A stretch of 64,000 nt of DNA, taken from positions 1,897,501 to 1,961,500 of the forward strand of contig OX392530.1 in the NCBI GenBank assembly GCA_947623455.1. Reading direction: 5' to 3'. The notes under the pieces are model-generated. The model searched no databases. It had not been told where the DNA came from and saw only the letters and a list, made by a program, of their open reading frames with translations. The stretch is from Mimachlamys varia. Lineage: Eukaryota; Mollusca; Bivalvia; Pectinida; Pectinidae. The position numbers and the translations under genes were made by a program. Shown here one piece after another: positions 37,376-49,054 of this stretch (its first letter is position 1; every line of letters begins with the position of its first letter).

Positions 37376-40300
37376 TATACCTTTTTGTAAGGTTGTACAT
37401 AAACGTCAGACAGCATCACAACAAAACATCACTGTGGTAACTGGCCCTCGTCGGTAGGCTGTACATAAATGACATTATACATCACATCATTACATTTGTT
37501 TTGTTTTAAATCAGTTCTTCCTCAACTGAAACATTTGTGGAAATCGGATCCAGTTTTCTTCTGAATAGTCAATAATTCTGTTGGATTTGTCCATACTTTA
37601 AAGAGGGACCCCAAATTATCTTAGATGTTGGTGGGGTGGGGCTGTGGATACTCTCACATATTACCTTACCACCAGGTACGTGAGTTCAGCCTAAATGTAC
37701 ATCCACTATTTTAAAGAACAGACATAAAATATTTGCAGTTTGAACTTGTCAGTATTATACTATAACAAGCAAAATGTTTTTATAGAATCCAAACAAATCT
37801 AATCATTTCATTTCCCCTAAACCTTACATGATAAGTAAAAAATTTACTTGATGTGATAAATTGATTAATATGAATTAATTGATTTTACACAATTATAAGC
37901 TGGTGTAAGCCATTTTGGCAGTGTTCAGCCTCTACACAGTGAAACAGAAGTTTTAACAAATCAGTAAGGGAGGTCTCTGGCTGTCAGGGTTTTCACAAAT
38001 GTTTTATACACTGTGTACATCAAAGAAAGTCTAATTACATAAAAATGCTGACTAATGACACCTTGAAAGCATGTAAATTTGATCAACGCAATTAACATAA
38101 ATTGGCAGATGATAGTGAACATCTGCGGGCTGTATAAAAATGTTGTTTCCTGCAGTGTGGACCACTGGTGATGTAATTACCAGGCAATATCCAGGGGAGG
38201 GGGGAGGGCTTAATGGTAATTAACAGATATTTGTCAATACAACGCTGGGAAATGTTAACACAGCTAGAGGGCGGAGGAATTACCACTTCTTACATATCAC
38301 AAGGATGTGTCCACGTTACATTAGTCAGCTGTTCAGTACGTAATTCACATAAACATTTTCTCCAGACTTTCTCAGTGTCAGTAACATCGAAACTGTGCAC
38401 TCGATCCTCATGGTCTTCGAATTAGTTCTGTCTCGTTGGATTCTGTCCTTGCTGTTTTTGTTAGGTGGTCCCCTCCCTTGCTGTTCTTGTTAGGTAGTCC
38501 CCTCCCTTGTTATACTATTGCTGTTAATCTGTGTACCCTCATATCATTGTTTGTTTGTTTGTTTGGGGTGATTTTGTGGCCTTTCCACTACCAAGTACTT
38601 TGGTTATACAGTAAAGATAGAAGAGTGATAGAATTTCTAAGCTGTTTTTGTCTGTCCATCATTTTCATCCACACTGTCTACACGCTCAAACAATCTTCAT
38701 TTTAATCTCATCATTCCTCAAATATTTAATTTCATTCACAGAACATTTCGTTTTTAACTGATGCATAAGAAGAAAATAGAAAGAAAGTGTTGTACATTAA
38801 CTTTGGCACATTTTACATGGGAGATATAAATTGCACAATATTGTTAACTTTCTTGAAAGGAAAATGAGATATAATTACTCCGTCACATTACCTGTGTATT
38901 CAGGTGCAAAACAGCAACCACATTAAGAAATCTCTATCAGTGTGTTACCATAATTGCACGTGTAGAATTAGAAATGTCAAAAATGTATAAATTATTGCTT
39001 GTGTACAGTAATTAAGATATTTCTAAGAAGTATACTTATTGCATGTGTGTAGTATTTCAGCCATCTCCAAGAGACGAACTATTCATATAAAATTAGTGCT
39101 AGCCACATTCAAAATGTGTGGGTGGTGTCCTCACCATTTTGACAGCTGACGGGGACGTTTTTTTCCATAAATTACTGATATGATTTCATAGATGTTGTAA
39201 AAGACCCTTGGTCGACTGCTGGTTGGTAGGTACCTCAACCAAAGTGCTTGGGAATGTTGGAGGGAAAAAAGGCAGGACGGAACGCTGAAATAGGATCCGG
39301 CTTCCGAGAGAAGGATATAGATCCTATCTGGGTCATATCACATAAAGATATATTCTTGAGCATAAAACATTAATCTGTTCAAGTCGGTAACATCAGGCTT
39401 TTGAATCAACACATAAAATTCAATTTGCTTTTAATTACGGTGCACTGAAGCCCCCTGGCCTGTCCTGGGGACCGAGATTAGATCAGGGTATTCCAAGGGT
39501 TATCTCGGAGATGTATAGACCTACAGATAAGTACCCATTTTATCCAGTTTTTGCTGTAAGGCTGCTGATAAAAATGTGCTATACATTTAGCAGAGTTGAT
39601 ATTTTCATTACATACAGATTTCTGAGCTGATAGTCTAGCTGTAGGCCCAGTGTTACTTTACCAAGGGTTTTTTTCCCCGGTAGCATACATACATATACAT
39701 GTCATTCTTTTTTTTCATTCTGTCTATTTCTAACATAGTGTTTACATGTTTTAGAATAATTCTTGTTCAACTCTCTCTCATTCAGTGCTCGTCTCGGTGC
39801 ATTCATACATATAACATGAACAGGTAAACGACATGACAGGTTTAAGTGCTATATTATATTTCAGATGTCACTCGATGTGTTTAATTTTTATGAATGGGTG
39901 TTTGTGGGAAGGGACTTAAATGTAGCTTATAAATATATGGTTGTCGTTTAACATCAAAATACTGAATTAAAAAAAAGTCATGTGGTTCCTCACTCTTATT
40001 ATGTAAAAATTTTATGTCGCAAATTGACAAGTTGAAATGACTACCATATATAACTTGAGTGTCTGCGTTGTGAGTTGAAGGTGTGTGTTGTCGAAAGTGC
40101 CAAGTTATTATATATATAGGGGCCAATATGACTCCCTAACACAGCCTTAAACAGGCTCATTTTTATTATAGTGCTACATTCACTGTCTCTATAGACTTGC
40201 ACAAGTCCAGGTACAATTTAATACATATTAATTTTCAAGTTAGTTATTTAATTATAGTTTATGTTAATAATTTATGTGTACATTAAAATGTGTTTAACAA

Positions 40301-41042
40301 CATTCATCATGGATTAAAACATTGTCTTGTTTTGTCTTGAATATTTGAGCATGTGTCTTGATTGTAGGGAAACATTTATATATTAATTAGGGACTTGAGT
40401 AAGTCTACTGTCTCTGTGTGTTTACAGTGAAGTTTGTTTTGATTATAACATGTGATCATTTGCTTGGTGCTGTTCATTTATCATTAATTAAAACTTTTGC
40501 ATGTTTTTTTATTACTCAATCATTTATGTGTCATTTGTACATGTATCGGAGGAAGAATGATGGGAGAGTAAATAAAAGTATGAAAACATTTATTCATGTT
40601 GGTTTTTTATCATATGCATAGCTCTGAAACTTACATTGAGGGAGATATATCCCTCATTCCGTATTTCAAATGAGGGAGAAAGTGCGTGAAATACATCTAA
40701 AACTGCATTACTCAATTTGTTTTCACCTTTTTATATATCAAAACAACTTCAAAAAGTATTCATTTGATCCAGACACAACTGTTGTTGTCAATACACACAC
40801 CCTACATTAGCTAGGATATCATTTGACCACAGGATGTAGATTTTGAGTTTGTTTGAGATTGGACTTAAATGAGGGAGATGTTGAGGGAGATTGATAAATT
40901 ATGGTCAAAATGAGGGAGTCTCCCTCGCTATGAGGGAGGGTTAACAGGTATGCATATGGAGAAGGATTACAGATTATCTGTTAACATCATCGTGTTATGT
41001 AGCAGATGCAAAACTGTCACACATTACTACATGCCTGACTTA
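37376..41042. other. Intergenic; minor repeats only
   Basis: No gene recognised. A ~33-bp duplication containing gttaggtggtcccctccc lies at 38455-38515. From 40630 to 40945 the string gagggaga recurs about seven times (for example aatgagggag, tgagggaggg) around a possible decayed element. Confidence 0.4.
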
Positions 41043-41200
41043 AACTGCCCCATGTGGGATTCGAACTTCCACCTCTGGGTTGCAAGTTTGAATCCCACGT
41101 GGGGCAGTTGCCAGGTACTGACCATAGGTCAGTGGTTTTTCTCCAGGTATTTCAGCTTTCATCCACCTTTGACACATAAAATTGGAAAGTTAAATTGGGC
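41043..41200 (+). repeat. SINE copy whose tRNA head is a hairpin
   Basis: The body reads gttgccaggtactgaccata then gtttttctccaggta and matches the SINE at 17400. The head is an inverted repeat. The left arm 41043-41069 contains ccccatgtgggattcgaact and the right arm 41082-41109 contains agtttgaatcccacgtgggg, around a ~12-bp loop. The B box is thus present in both orientations. Confidence 0.7.
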
Positions 41201-41264
41201 AATGCAGTTTCAGTTGTATTTCACATACTTTCTTCCTAATTAAATCACTGTGTTAAAACCAACC

Positions 41265-41480
41265 TTAGGTGGGGCAATAATTTTGACATAGGGGGAGGGG
41301 GGGGGGGGGGGTGCAATTTATATAGTTATATAGTGAAATTGCTGGTTTTGGAGGTAAGTTTTATATATCAAATGTTTGAAATACCTTCTGAATCCATTCA
41401 AAAACTTACCTTTTTATCTCCAAAACCAGCAATTTCATTATATAAATTGCCCCCCCGTGTCAACATTATTGCCTCCCTAA
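41265..41480. mobile_element. Foldback MITE (216 bp)
   Basis: The ends are ttaggtggggcaataat and, inverted, ttagggaggcaataat. Long internal arms also pair (tgaaattgctggttttgga near 41333 with tccaaaaccagcaatttca near 41418). A poly(G) tract (41291-41311) in the left arm faces a C run in the right arm. Nearly the whole element can fold on itself. Confidence 0.72.
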
Positions 41481-41684
41481 TGTTGACTTTAACACGGTGT
41501 AAATGGAAGCATGGAATGAGAGAGATCTCCCTCAATGGCGGTTTCAGAGGTACCTGGTAAACACCTAGCACATGTTACCTTAAAGCTAATCAGTAAATCA
41601 CATACAAACTTGGCAATTGTAATATATAAACTTTATTTATTTTACAACAATTATGAAACAAATTATCCAACTTATATTAATCAC

Positions 41685-41865
41685 TCTTGTTGGCCCGGAT
41701 GTTAGCGCGAGGGGTCTTATTGTGGGAGGAAACCGGAGTACCCGGAGAAAACCCATGTGGCCAGGCAGGTGACCACGTACATTTTCACGTCCAGTCGGGG
41801 AATCGAACCCCGGCCGCCTTGGTGAAAGGCAAGTGCGCTATCCACTGCACCACCCGACCAACCTG
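41685..41865 (-). repeat. tRNA-derived SINE with well-kept A and B boxes
   Basis: On the minus strand it reads gtcgggtggtgcagtggata (A box) then ggggttcgattccccgac (B box). These are followed by the core gttttctccgggtactccgg shared with the other SINEs here. It is the best-preserved head in the window, but it lacks a mature tRNA 3' end and acceptor pairing, so it is not called a tRNA gene. Confidence 0.75.
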
Positions 41866-42533
41866 CAATTGTAAGCAGCATGGTTAATAGTATTTATAGT
41901 ATACAGTTATTGTATGGGTGTGAGGGAAATAACTCTGTATGGTAGATCTTCTTTCAACCCAACATTATAAATTTACCATCTTAGTAATTTTCAGTACTCA
42001 AATACAATTGTGGAGATAACAAAATCTTTCATTAAACTGTGTTGTTCTCCATTTTGAGAAATTAAGTATTTTCAGCAATTTTTTTTTTACAAAACCTGAC
42101 TATTGGCAGTATTGCAGTGTCACGTAGAGAGACACGACTTTGTATCTATAGTCTTCTATGGAACTCTGAACACCCCCCCCCCCCCCCCCCCCCAACCAGG
42201 AACCTGAAGGGCAGGGCCAAAAACTAGCAATTTATCTTTACTCAATATAAACCATTTTCAAATAATTTTCCCTTAATGTTGTTTTGAATCAGAAAGGTAA
42301 GTGTTCATTAATTTCACTACCGCATGGCAATGTATACTGTTGTGGCTGATCCCACTCTGGAAAAGTATGTGTACAACACCTAATTTAACTTGCACATGAC
42401 TTTTTGTCGCATTTGCTGAAATTCAGTTGAGTGATACAGGCCCTCTTTCAAGATCTTATTTTTTTGTTGGTCTGATCCTATTTGTATATTTGCAAAATAA
42501 ATATGTTGGAATCAATGATTTTAAACTTTTCCT
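41866..42533. other. Intergenic; poly(C) tract only
   Basis: AT-rich DNA with 21 consecutive C at 42173-42193. No gene. Confidence 0.5.
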
Positions 42534-42537
42534 TTAA

Positions 42538-42902
42538 AGGCCCAATATACGTAACTTTAGGGAAATTTTCGTGATTCTGAAAAATTCTGAAAAAAATCCA
42601 GTTGAAAACCATGCAAAAATAAGCCTAAAACGAAGTAAACCTGAGCGGTAACTAACAAGAAACTCTGGAGAAAAAAATTCAAAGAATTGAATATAATTCA
42701 TGTGGGGCCCACTTCAACAACAAACTGAAGGTAGAAATGGACGCGTGTTTACAAATAGCGTTTTTCAACTGCTGCTTTACCGGTAACCGCGAAAGAATTC
42801 ATCTTGAATATTGCTGATATCAGTTAATCTTAGCTAAATCTAATAAGTTATTAAGCTTGATTTTCTCTTCAAGTTTTGCCGAAAGTTACGTATATTGGGC
42901 CT
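42538..42902. mobile_element. TTAA-flanked MITE, copy 1 (365 bp)
   Basis: Terminal inverted repeats of at least 20 bp (aggcccaatatacgtaactt at the left, exact complement at the right). TTAA lies outside both ends (42534-42537 and 42903-42906). The second copy at 47958-48341 is highly similar throughout. TTAA targeting suggests mobilisation by a piggyBac-type transposase; no transposase is encoded. Confidence 0.85.
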
Positions 42903-42906
42903 TTAA

Positions 42907-43582
42907 TAATGGTATATAGTATAGTATTAGGTAATAACCTAATTGTGATACGTTATGAAATGATGTGTCGTACTAATTTATAACCTACGTGGCTTATGAC
43001 CATCGACAAATACTGTCTTCACCGGGCAGCCTAGGGTACGATATTTTTAAGAACATGACACATTTAGATAGAGATAAACTTTTCTCGAATACAAATAACA
43101 TCACGAGTGACTAATCTGGACATTCCAGTACTAGTGTTGTCCACCCTTATAAGGCATATCTATCTACACTCGGAATCATCTCCGCTCTATGGAGTGTCTA
43201 TCACACCTGTACGGACGTAAACCATACAGTGTCTCCATGACCAACTCATGAAAAACTACGTATTGAATCAATGTAGAGCTCATTTCTTCAACTGAGAACA
43301 AATTCGGTGAAAATTTGTGATTGTGTGCTGTTTGTTAATAGGATATTGTGGTGAATACACTTTGAAACGAATCTGAAAAACAGCATTGATGAGCTCAACC
43401 TTCATCAAGACATTAGAGTCACGTGTTGTGTTAAATGAAGTTGTTTTTGTTAGATGTGACACGAAATTGTGAAAAGGGATTATCATCTATCTCACACCTA
43501 TAGCACAGCATCCTCAGATGTGCTAGAGTTACTGGATATCTTGCTGATTTAAACATTTTTTTTTGAAAGCTTCCAAACAAAA
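42907..43582. other. Region upstream of the acyltransferase gene
   Basis: AT-rich DNA presumed to hold the promoter and 5' UTR. No TATA box could be assigned with confidence. The start context at 43583 (aacaaaaatgg) is a good one for translation. Confidence 0.4.
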
Positions 43583-46048
43583 ATGGGTATTTACAAACAA
43601 ATATTTATTTTAATTGTGTACATGGCATTGCTGGTAGACGAAACACGAACTGAAAACACCACTTCTGTTATCTCTGAGAGCACCACTTCCGGTTCCACCA
43701 GCGGACCAGTTCCAGGGATAACCAATGGCACCATTATCTCTGAGAACACCACTTCCGGTTCCATAAGCGGACCAGTTTCAGTGACTACCAATGGCACCAT
43801 TATCTCTGAGAGCACCACTTCCGGTTCCACCAGCAGACCAGTTCCAGGGATAACCAATGCCACAACATCGCCAGGAAACCAACTTCCAAAATACTGGCAA
43901 GATTTACTGAACTTTGTTTAGAATCCCAAAACTATTACAACGATCGAGGAACAGATAGGAAATTTTATAAAATCTAACAAGGTGTCGCTACTTATCTCAA
44001 TCATGACTCCCGGAAATCTACAAAAACTACTCCAGTTCCTCACGCCTGCCTCCAACACGAATAACCTTCAGAGTATTTCTCAGTTGGCCGGGATGCTCGG
44101 AAACATCTCAAACACGATACAGAATGTCACTGAGGAAATGGAACAAGGCATTTCACCCAAGTGTTTCAGTCACTTGCAACATCTAGTCTCAGATCTCACC
44201 AGAAGGGAACAATGGGCGTTGAAAATGATCGACGCAGCCGCCAAAATCCCTTCAGGATTGCTCGATGGAAATGCTTTGTGGACTGGTTCTTTTGATGAGT
44301 GCCTTGCTGTGCAGGCTGGCATGTTTGATGGGAAATATTGCCAGGCAACAATACCACTGACACCAATAGTGGGAGCAGTAGTTCCCATGCCAGGAGGATT
44401 TAACGTACAAATGGGGATCTGTATGCCCGACAGCTGTTCTTCGCTGGACGTTCAGAGGGTAGTTGATACACTTTTAGGATTGGTACCACTTGGACAAACC
44501 AAACTTAAATCCCAAAAGATCAACTGTGCCGAAACACCAGAGTACGACGGCGTAGGAATCGCTGGTTTTACAGTATGTGGCGTGTTTTTTGCCCTGATGG
44601 TGCTATCGACAATTTTTGATGTGATGTACTCTCGACATCAGAAACAGTCCAACCAGACATCGCCCAGTGAAAAAGATATTCCTTTGGAGGTTAAAACCCA
44701 TGTTAACGGGATTATGGAAAAACCTACAACACCCAAACAACCAGGCATGTTGGCAAAACTTGCCGTGTCGTTTTCTGTATACACTAACGTCCAGAAGTTG
44801 ATGAGTACCGACCAGCCACGCGGTGCTCTTGGTGCCGTCAATGGAATCCGATTCCTCAGCATTTCATGGGTGGTTCTTGGACATTCGTTTGGTTTTGGAA
44901 TGCAACAAATGCAAAACCCTGTTTTCTCTCGTGACTTCTTGGGCAACTGGTCGTCAATGGTTTTAGCCAATGGTCTTCTTTCTGTTGATTCCTTCTTCAC
45001 TCTCAGCGGACTACTGGTATCTTACCTGTTTATGAAGGAGATGAAGAGAGAGAAGGGACGTATCAACTGGTTCATGTTCTATTTCCATCGATTCTGGAGA
45101 CTCACTCCTGCATACATGCTGCTGCTGTTTATCGACATGTCGCTGTTTCGTTACATTGGAGATGGACCTTTCTGGATAAAAGACGGTCCGGATGGAAAGT
45201 TTTGCCGAACATCATGGTGGACAAATCTGCTATACATCAACAACATCGTCAAGTCTAAAGAGATGTGTTTTAGTTGGTCGTGGTATCTGGCCAATGACAT
45301 GCAGTTTTATGTGGTGAGTCCTCTTCTTCTGGTGCCTCTTTACTTCTCCAAAAATATTGGTCTTGTTATCAACATCCTTGCTCTTTTGGGCATCACTATA
45401 ACGACGGCAGTGGTCTCCGGACATTATGGCCTTTCACCTACAATAATGTCAACAGATGCTGCGGTGATGATGGGAAACTATGAACATTACATGTACGACT
45501 ATTACATGGTGCCTTGGTGTCGCATGGGTCCCTATATTGTCGGTCTAGTGTCGGGGTACATCCTGTACCGAACCAACGGCAAGTTTAAAATCTCAAAGAT
45601 GATCAACCTTACGATCTGGCTGGGTATGGCAATGGCCGCCTGTATGGTGGTATACGGCATTTACGGCCCAGTGACAGGTCACCAGTGGGACAACGGAATA
45701 ACCGCGCTTTTCAACGCCGTGCATCGCTCAGTGTGGGGTGTGTGTGTCTGCTGGGTTATCTTCGCCTGTGTCACTGGAAATGGAGGTTTCATAAATGACA
45801 TCCTCTCGTGGAAGCTGTTCGTCCCCCTCGGTAGACTGAGCTATTGTATATACCTTACACACCCCCTCGTCCTTTATTACTACTTGCAAACATTACGAGA
45901 GCCGTTTTATGCTACGACTCTCGGTGTGACTTTCACTTTCCTTGCAGCCCTAGTATTGTCAGTTCTGGCGTCCATCATCGCCTCTCTGGCTTTTGAAGCC
46001 CCAATGATGTCACTGGAGAAAACCATTTTCCGACGAGGCAGAAAATGA
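43583..46048 (+). CDS. nrf-6: nrf-6-like (nose resistant to fluoxetine) membrane acyltransferase, intronless, with one in-frame TAG
   Basis: One frame of 822 codons is interrupted only by a TAG at 43919-43921. The pieces 43583-43918 and 43922-46048 are in the same phase, and the 20 codons after the TAG before the next ATG (NPKTITTIEEQIGNF...) read as normal protein. Residues 1-23 are a signal peptide, followed by a Ser/Thr-rich region of three 22-residue repeats (SGSTSGPVPGITNGT). An NRF domain with paired cysteines follows at about 190-310 (CFSHL, FDECLAV, YCQA, GICMPDSC). After one TM helix comes an acyltransferase-3 domain from about 416 to 813, with GIRFLSISWVVLGHSF, DSFFTLSGLLVS, FYFHRFWRLTPAY and the C-terminal GRLSYCIYLTHP. 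The family comprises multi-pass proteins that in C. elegans act in lipid/yolk and drug transport; the acyl substrate is unknown. Absence of introns suggests a retrocopy or an intronless lineage. The TAG makes it a recent pseudogene, a null allele, a sequence error or a readthrough case. An AATAAA lies at 46807-46812. Confidence 0.85.
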
Positions 46049-46146
46049 TATAGTTGTACCGATGATGGAGAGCTATAAAGATATCAATATAGTTTTTGAA
46101 AACATATTTGGTCAATTCACATCTATTTAGACATCCTTGATATTCA

Positions 46147-46454
46147 GGGGTTACGATCACCTACTCTCTCTCTCTCTACATCCATGGAATATGTCATGGC
46201 AAAACTAAAAGCTTCGTGTGTCCCACCTTAAGCTTGTTGATAAGGTATGAAGACTGCTTCAACCCTTTGATGTACATCAAAACAATCTCGTGGTCATATT
46301 AAGGTAATTTGAAGTGGGTTGCGGCTCCTTTGCAATTTTAAAAAGACAGGCATCAGCCTAAAGCGTTTGGTCAGGTTTATTTTTTACCTAAGTGGACCTT
46401 CAGTTTTGCCATGACATATTCAAGGGGCGTAGAGAGGGTAGGTGAGTGTAACCC
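46147..46454. mobile_element. Foldback MITE in the acyltransferase 3' UTR
   Basis: The left arm has ggggttacgatcacctactc, a CT microsatellite, and atgtcatggcaaaact. The right arm is its inverse (agttttgccatgacat, gagagggtaggtgagtgtaa). The region has no ORF. A second fragment beginning aggggttacgatcact lies at 47743, and both share an upstream ggtcaattcacatc flank, so that string may belong to the element family. Confidence 0.7.
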
Positions 46455-47953
46455 ATGGATACTGAGAATGCTATTTAGGTAGCTCAATAGTATTCTGTGA
46501 GAGACTGTTGGTTAGATTTGATATTGTGTAACCGGACATATATCTATTTTATAGCACAGCCGTTATGTATCTGAAATGGAACATTTATAGTGATTTCCTG
46601 CGACAAATGGTAGAATAATGATATTATGTAAAATATAAACATTGTACCTCCCTCCTAATTTCTAATAATTACTGTAAAGTTTAGTTTTCTCGAGTTTTCT
46701 GATTAACTACGCATTGAATGAAACCTCATTTTGCTCGGTAGAAAAGTGTCTTTAATTATAATTACTACTATAAGAAGAAATGAATTGAAATATTTGAAGT
46801 CTTCCAAATAAAGCTTGAATACTGATGGATATACATGTACATTTGTATAAAAAAAAAGAGAAATAAAACAAATGTCATAAATATAAGTGTATTGTACATT
46901 GTATGCGTGATATGTGTATCACTACTTGCAATATAGTTAAAAAGGATTTGGTTTGAAAATTACCCTGTACGAAAATGGGTTGCATTTGTGTATCCCAATT
47001 GAAAGGGTTCAAGTGATATAGGGATATTTTACAGTAACTTCAAGTTATACAACAGGCCCTGTGATGGGCCTTAACGGTCATCTGATTATAAAGATGTTTA
47101 TTACATTTTTACCAGTGAAATATCAGAAAATATCAGCTTGATAAAACTTATATCATCACTAGTGATGATATATAGGTTTCGGTCCGATATCATGGCGCAC
47201 TATTGTGTATTATTTTTGTTTTCGTTATTCTAGAATCAAATCATATAAAGTAAGGAAATTAAAAACCTTTAAAGTATTTTGGAAATTAATAGATATCTAA
47301 TGAATTTTATTAATATGTTTTTGTATTTTTAATATATTTTGAAAAAAATAGAACTTTATCCTGTGGCATATTAATATTCTATAAGCCTTAGACACTCTGT
47401 CCCGATCAGTTGTAACCGCAATTTTTATAAATGAAATCAGACTTTTGGGAATTTCGAAAATGTAATAAAAAGAAAATTCAATGGTTTCCTTTTAAATATA
47501 TTTCAGGAATATGGCAGTTTTTTTTTTTTTTAATTTTTACATAGCACAAGTGAAAATATATTTAAAATCTGCCATACGAGTGAAATATATATTTGATATT
47601 TATTTATAGCCTCTCTATATCTAATTGTTTTGTTGGTTATTGCAATATTAACATATTTGACCTGTTACCTTGAAAAAGGGCCAAAGTCGTTTCATTTTCA
47701 TCAGATATAAATTGGGTCAATTCACATCCTCAATATTCATGCAGGGGTTACGATCACTTAGTACTACCCTATCTACCAGGGTTTGCGCTGGGTATTTTAT
47801 AAATGGGGTCCTTTCCTAAATTAATGAGGTCCTTCTGCATAGTTTAAATGGGAATTCTAAAATTAGTGGGGTCCTTTTCAGTTTCTATGCTTGAAAAAGA
47901 TATAGGGACGGCTTCAACTTCAGCCAATATCTGTCGGTCCCTTGGGTGGCCGC
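46455..47953. other. Intergenic; AT-rich
   Basis: Very AT-rich DNA with the acyltransferase polyadenylation signal at 46807 and a fragment of the aggggttacgatcac MITE family at about 47700-47760. No gene. Confidence 0.45.
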
Positions 47954-47957
47954 TTAA

Positions 47958-48341
47958 AGGCCCAATATACGTAACTTCAGGGAAATTTTCGTGATTCTGA
48001 AAAATTCTGAAAAAAATCCAGTTGAAAACCATGCAAAAATAAGCATAAAACGAAGTAAACCTGAGCAGTAACTAACAAGAAACTCTGGGGAAAAAAAATC
48101 CAAAGAACTGAAAATAATTCAGGTGGGGCCCACTTCAATAACAAACCGAAAGTAGAAGACGGTTCGAAATGGACGCGTGTTTACAAATAGCGTGTTTCAA
48201 CTCCTGCTGTACCGGTAACTGCGAAAGAATTCATCTTGAATATTGCTGATATCAGTTAATCTTAACTAAATCTATAAATATAATAAGTTATTAGGCTTGA
48301 TTTTTGCTTCAAGTTTGCCGAAAGTTACGTATATTGGGCCT
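47958..48341. mobile_element. TTAA-flanked MITE, copy 2 (384 bp)
   Basis: Same terminal repeats as copy 1 at 42538, with TTAA at 47954-47957 and 48342-48345. The interior differs from copy 1 by scattered substitutions and small indels, including an extra gaagacggttc segment near 48157. It lies directly beside a SINE tail. Confidence 0.85.
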
Positions 48342-48344
48342 TTA

Positions 48345-49010
48345 ATACAGGTTTGACTGTATGTCCTTAAATGACCCTGGCTGTTAATAGGACGTTAAAC
48401 AAAATAAACTAAAAAATTGACTTAAACTGTATAATTAGGCCAAAATTTAAAAGCCATATAATGTCATCAATACAAATTTATAGGTGGCCATGTTGGTTAT
48501 AAGATGTTTGACTCTCTACTACCACTAGCTATATCCACTTCTGGGTCGTAGGTTCCACCGATGAGGGTTAGTCACCAGGGACTGGCTGCAGGTCGCGGAT
48601 CGATGACTTTATCGTCACCAGGAACTGGCTGCAGGTCGCGGATCGATGGCTTTATCGTCACCAGGGACTGGCTGCAGGTCGCGGATCGATGGCTTTATCG
48701 TCACCAGGGACTGGCTGCAGGTCGCGGATCGATGGCTTTATCGTCACCAGGGACTGGCTGCAGGTCGCGGATCGAGGCTTTATCGTCACCAAGGACTGGC
48801 TGCAGGTCGCGGATCGAGGCTTTATCGTCACCAGGGACTGGCTGCAGGTCGCGGATCGAAGGCTTTATCGTCACCAGGGACTGGCTGCAGGTCGCGGATC
48901 GAAGGCTTTATCGTCACCAGGAACTGGCTGCAGGTCAATCGCTTTTCTCCAGGAACTCTGGCTTTCCTCCTTCATCGAAACCAGTCATTTCACCTTGCAA
49001 GCCTACCTTC
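48345..49010 (+). repeat. SINE with an internally expanded minisatellite, plus an adjacent SINE tail
   Basis: 48350-48415 is a SINE 3' tail (cttaaatgaccctggctgtt, aataggacgttaaacaaaat). A second head starts at 48483 (ggtggccatgttggttataa). The body resumes after the array at about 48945 with tcgcttttctccagga then ctctggctttcctcc, which is the usual SINE core. The 43-bp array between is listed separately. Confidence 0.7.
48571..48945. repeat. 42-43-bp minisatellite, 9 units, inside a SINE
   Basis: The unit contains accagggactggctgcaggt followed by cgcggatcgatggctttatc. Units are almost identical; the differences are one-base indels (gatgg/gagg/gaagg) and single substitutions. The last unit runs directly into the intact SINE core. 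ORFs of 123-158 codons crossing it are artefacts. Confidence 0.92.
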
Positions 49011-49054
49011 CTCGGTTCAAACGAGTTCAAATGAAGAGGCCAATATTGTGCAAA

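Noticed and set aside
41760..41865. tRNA gene on the minus strand
   Set aside because: The head is tRNA-like but fused to a SINE core, and its 5' and 3' ends do not form an acceptor stem.
43919..43921. Stop codon explained by a tiny intron (gtttag) or a CTAG-type readthrough context
   Set aside because: Six bases cannot be an intron, and the base after the TAG does not make the known readthrough motif.
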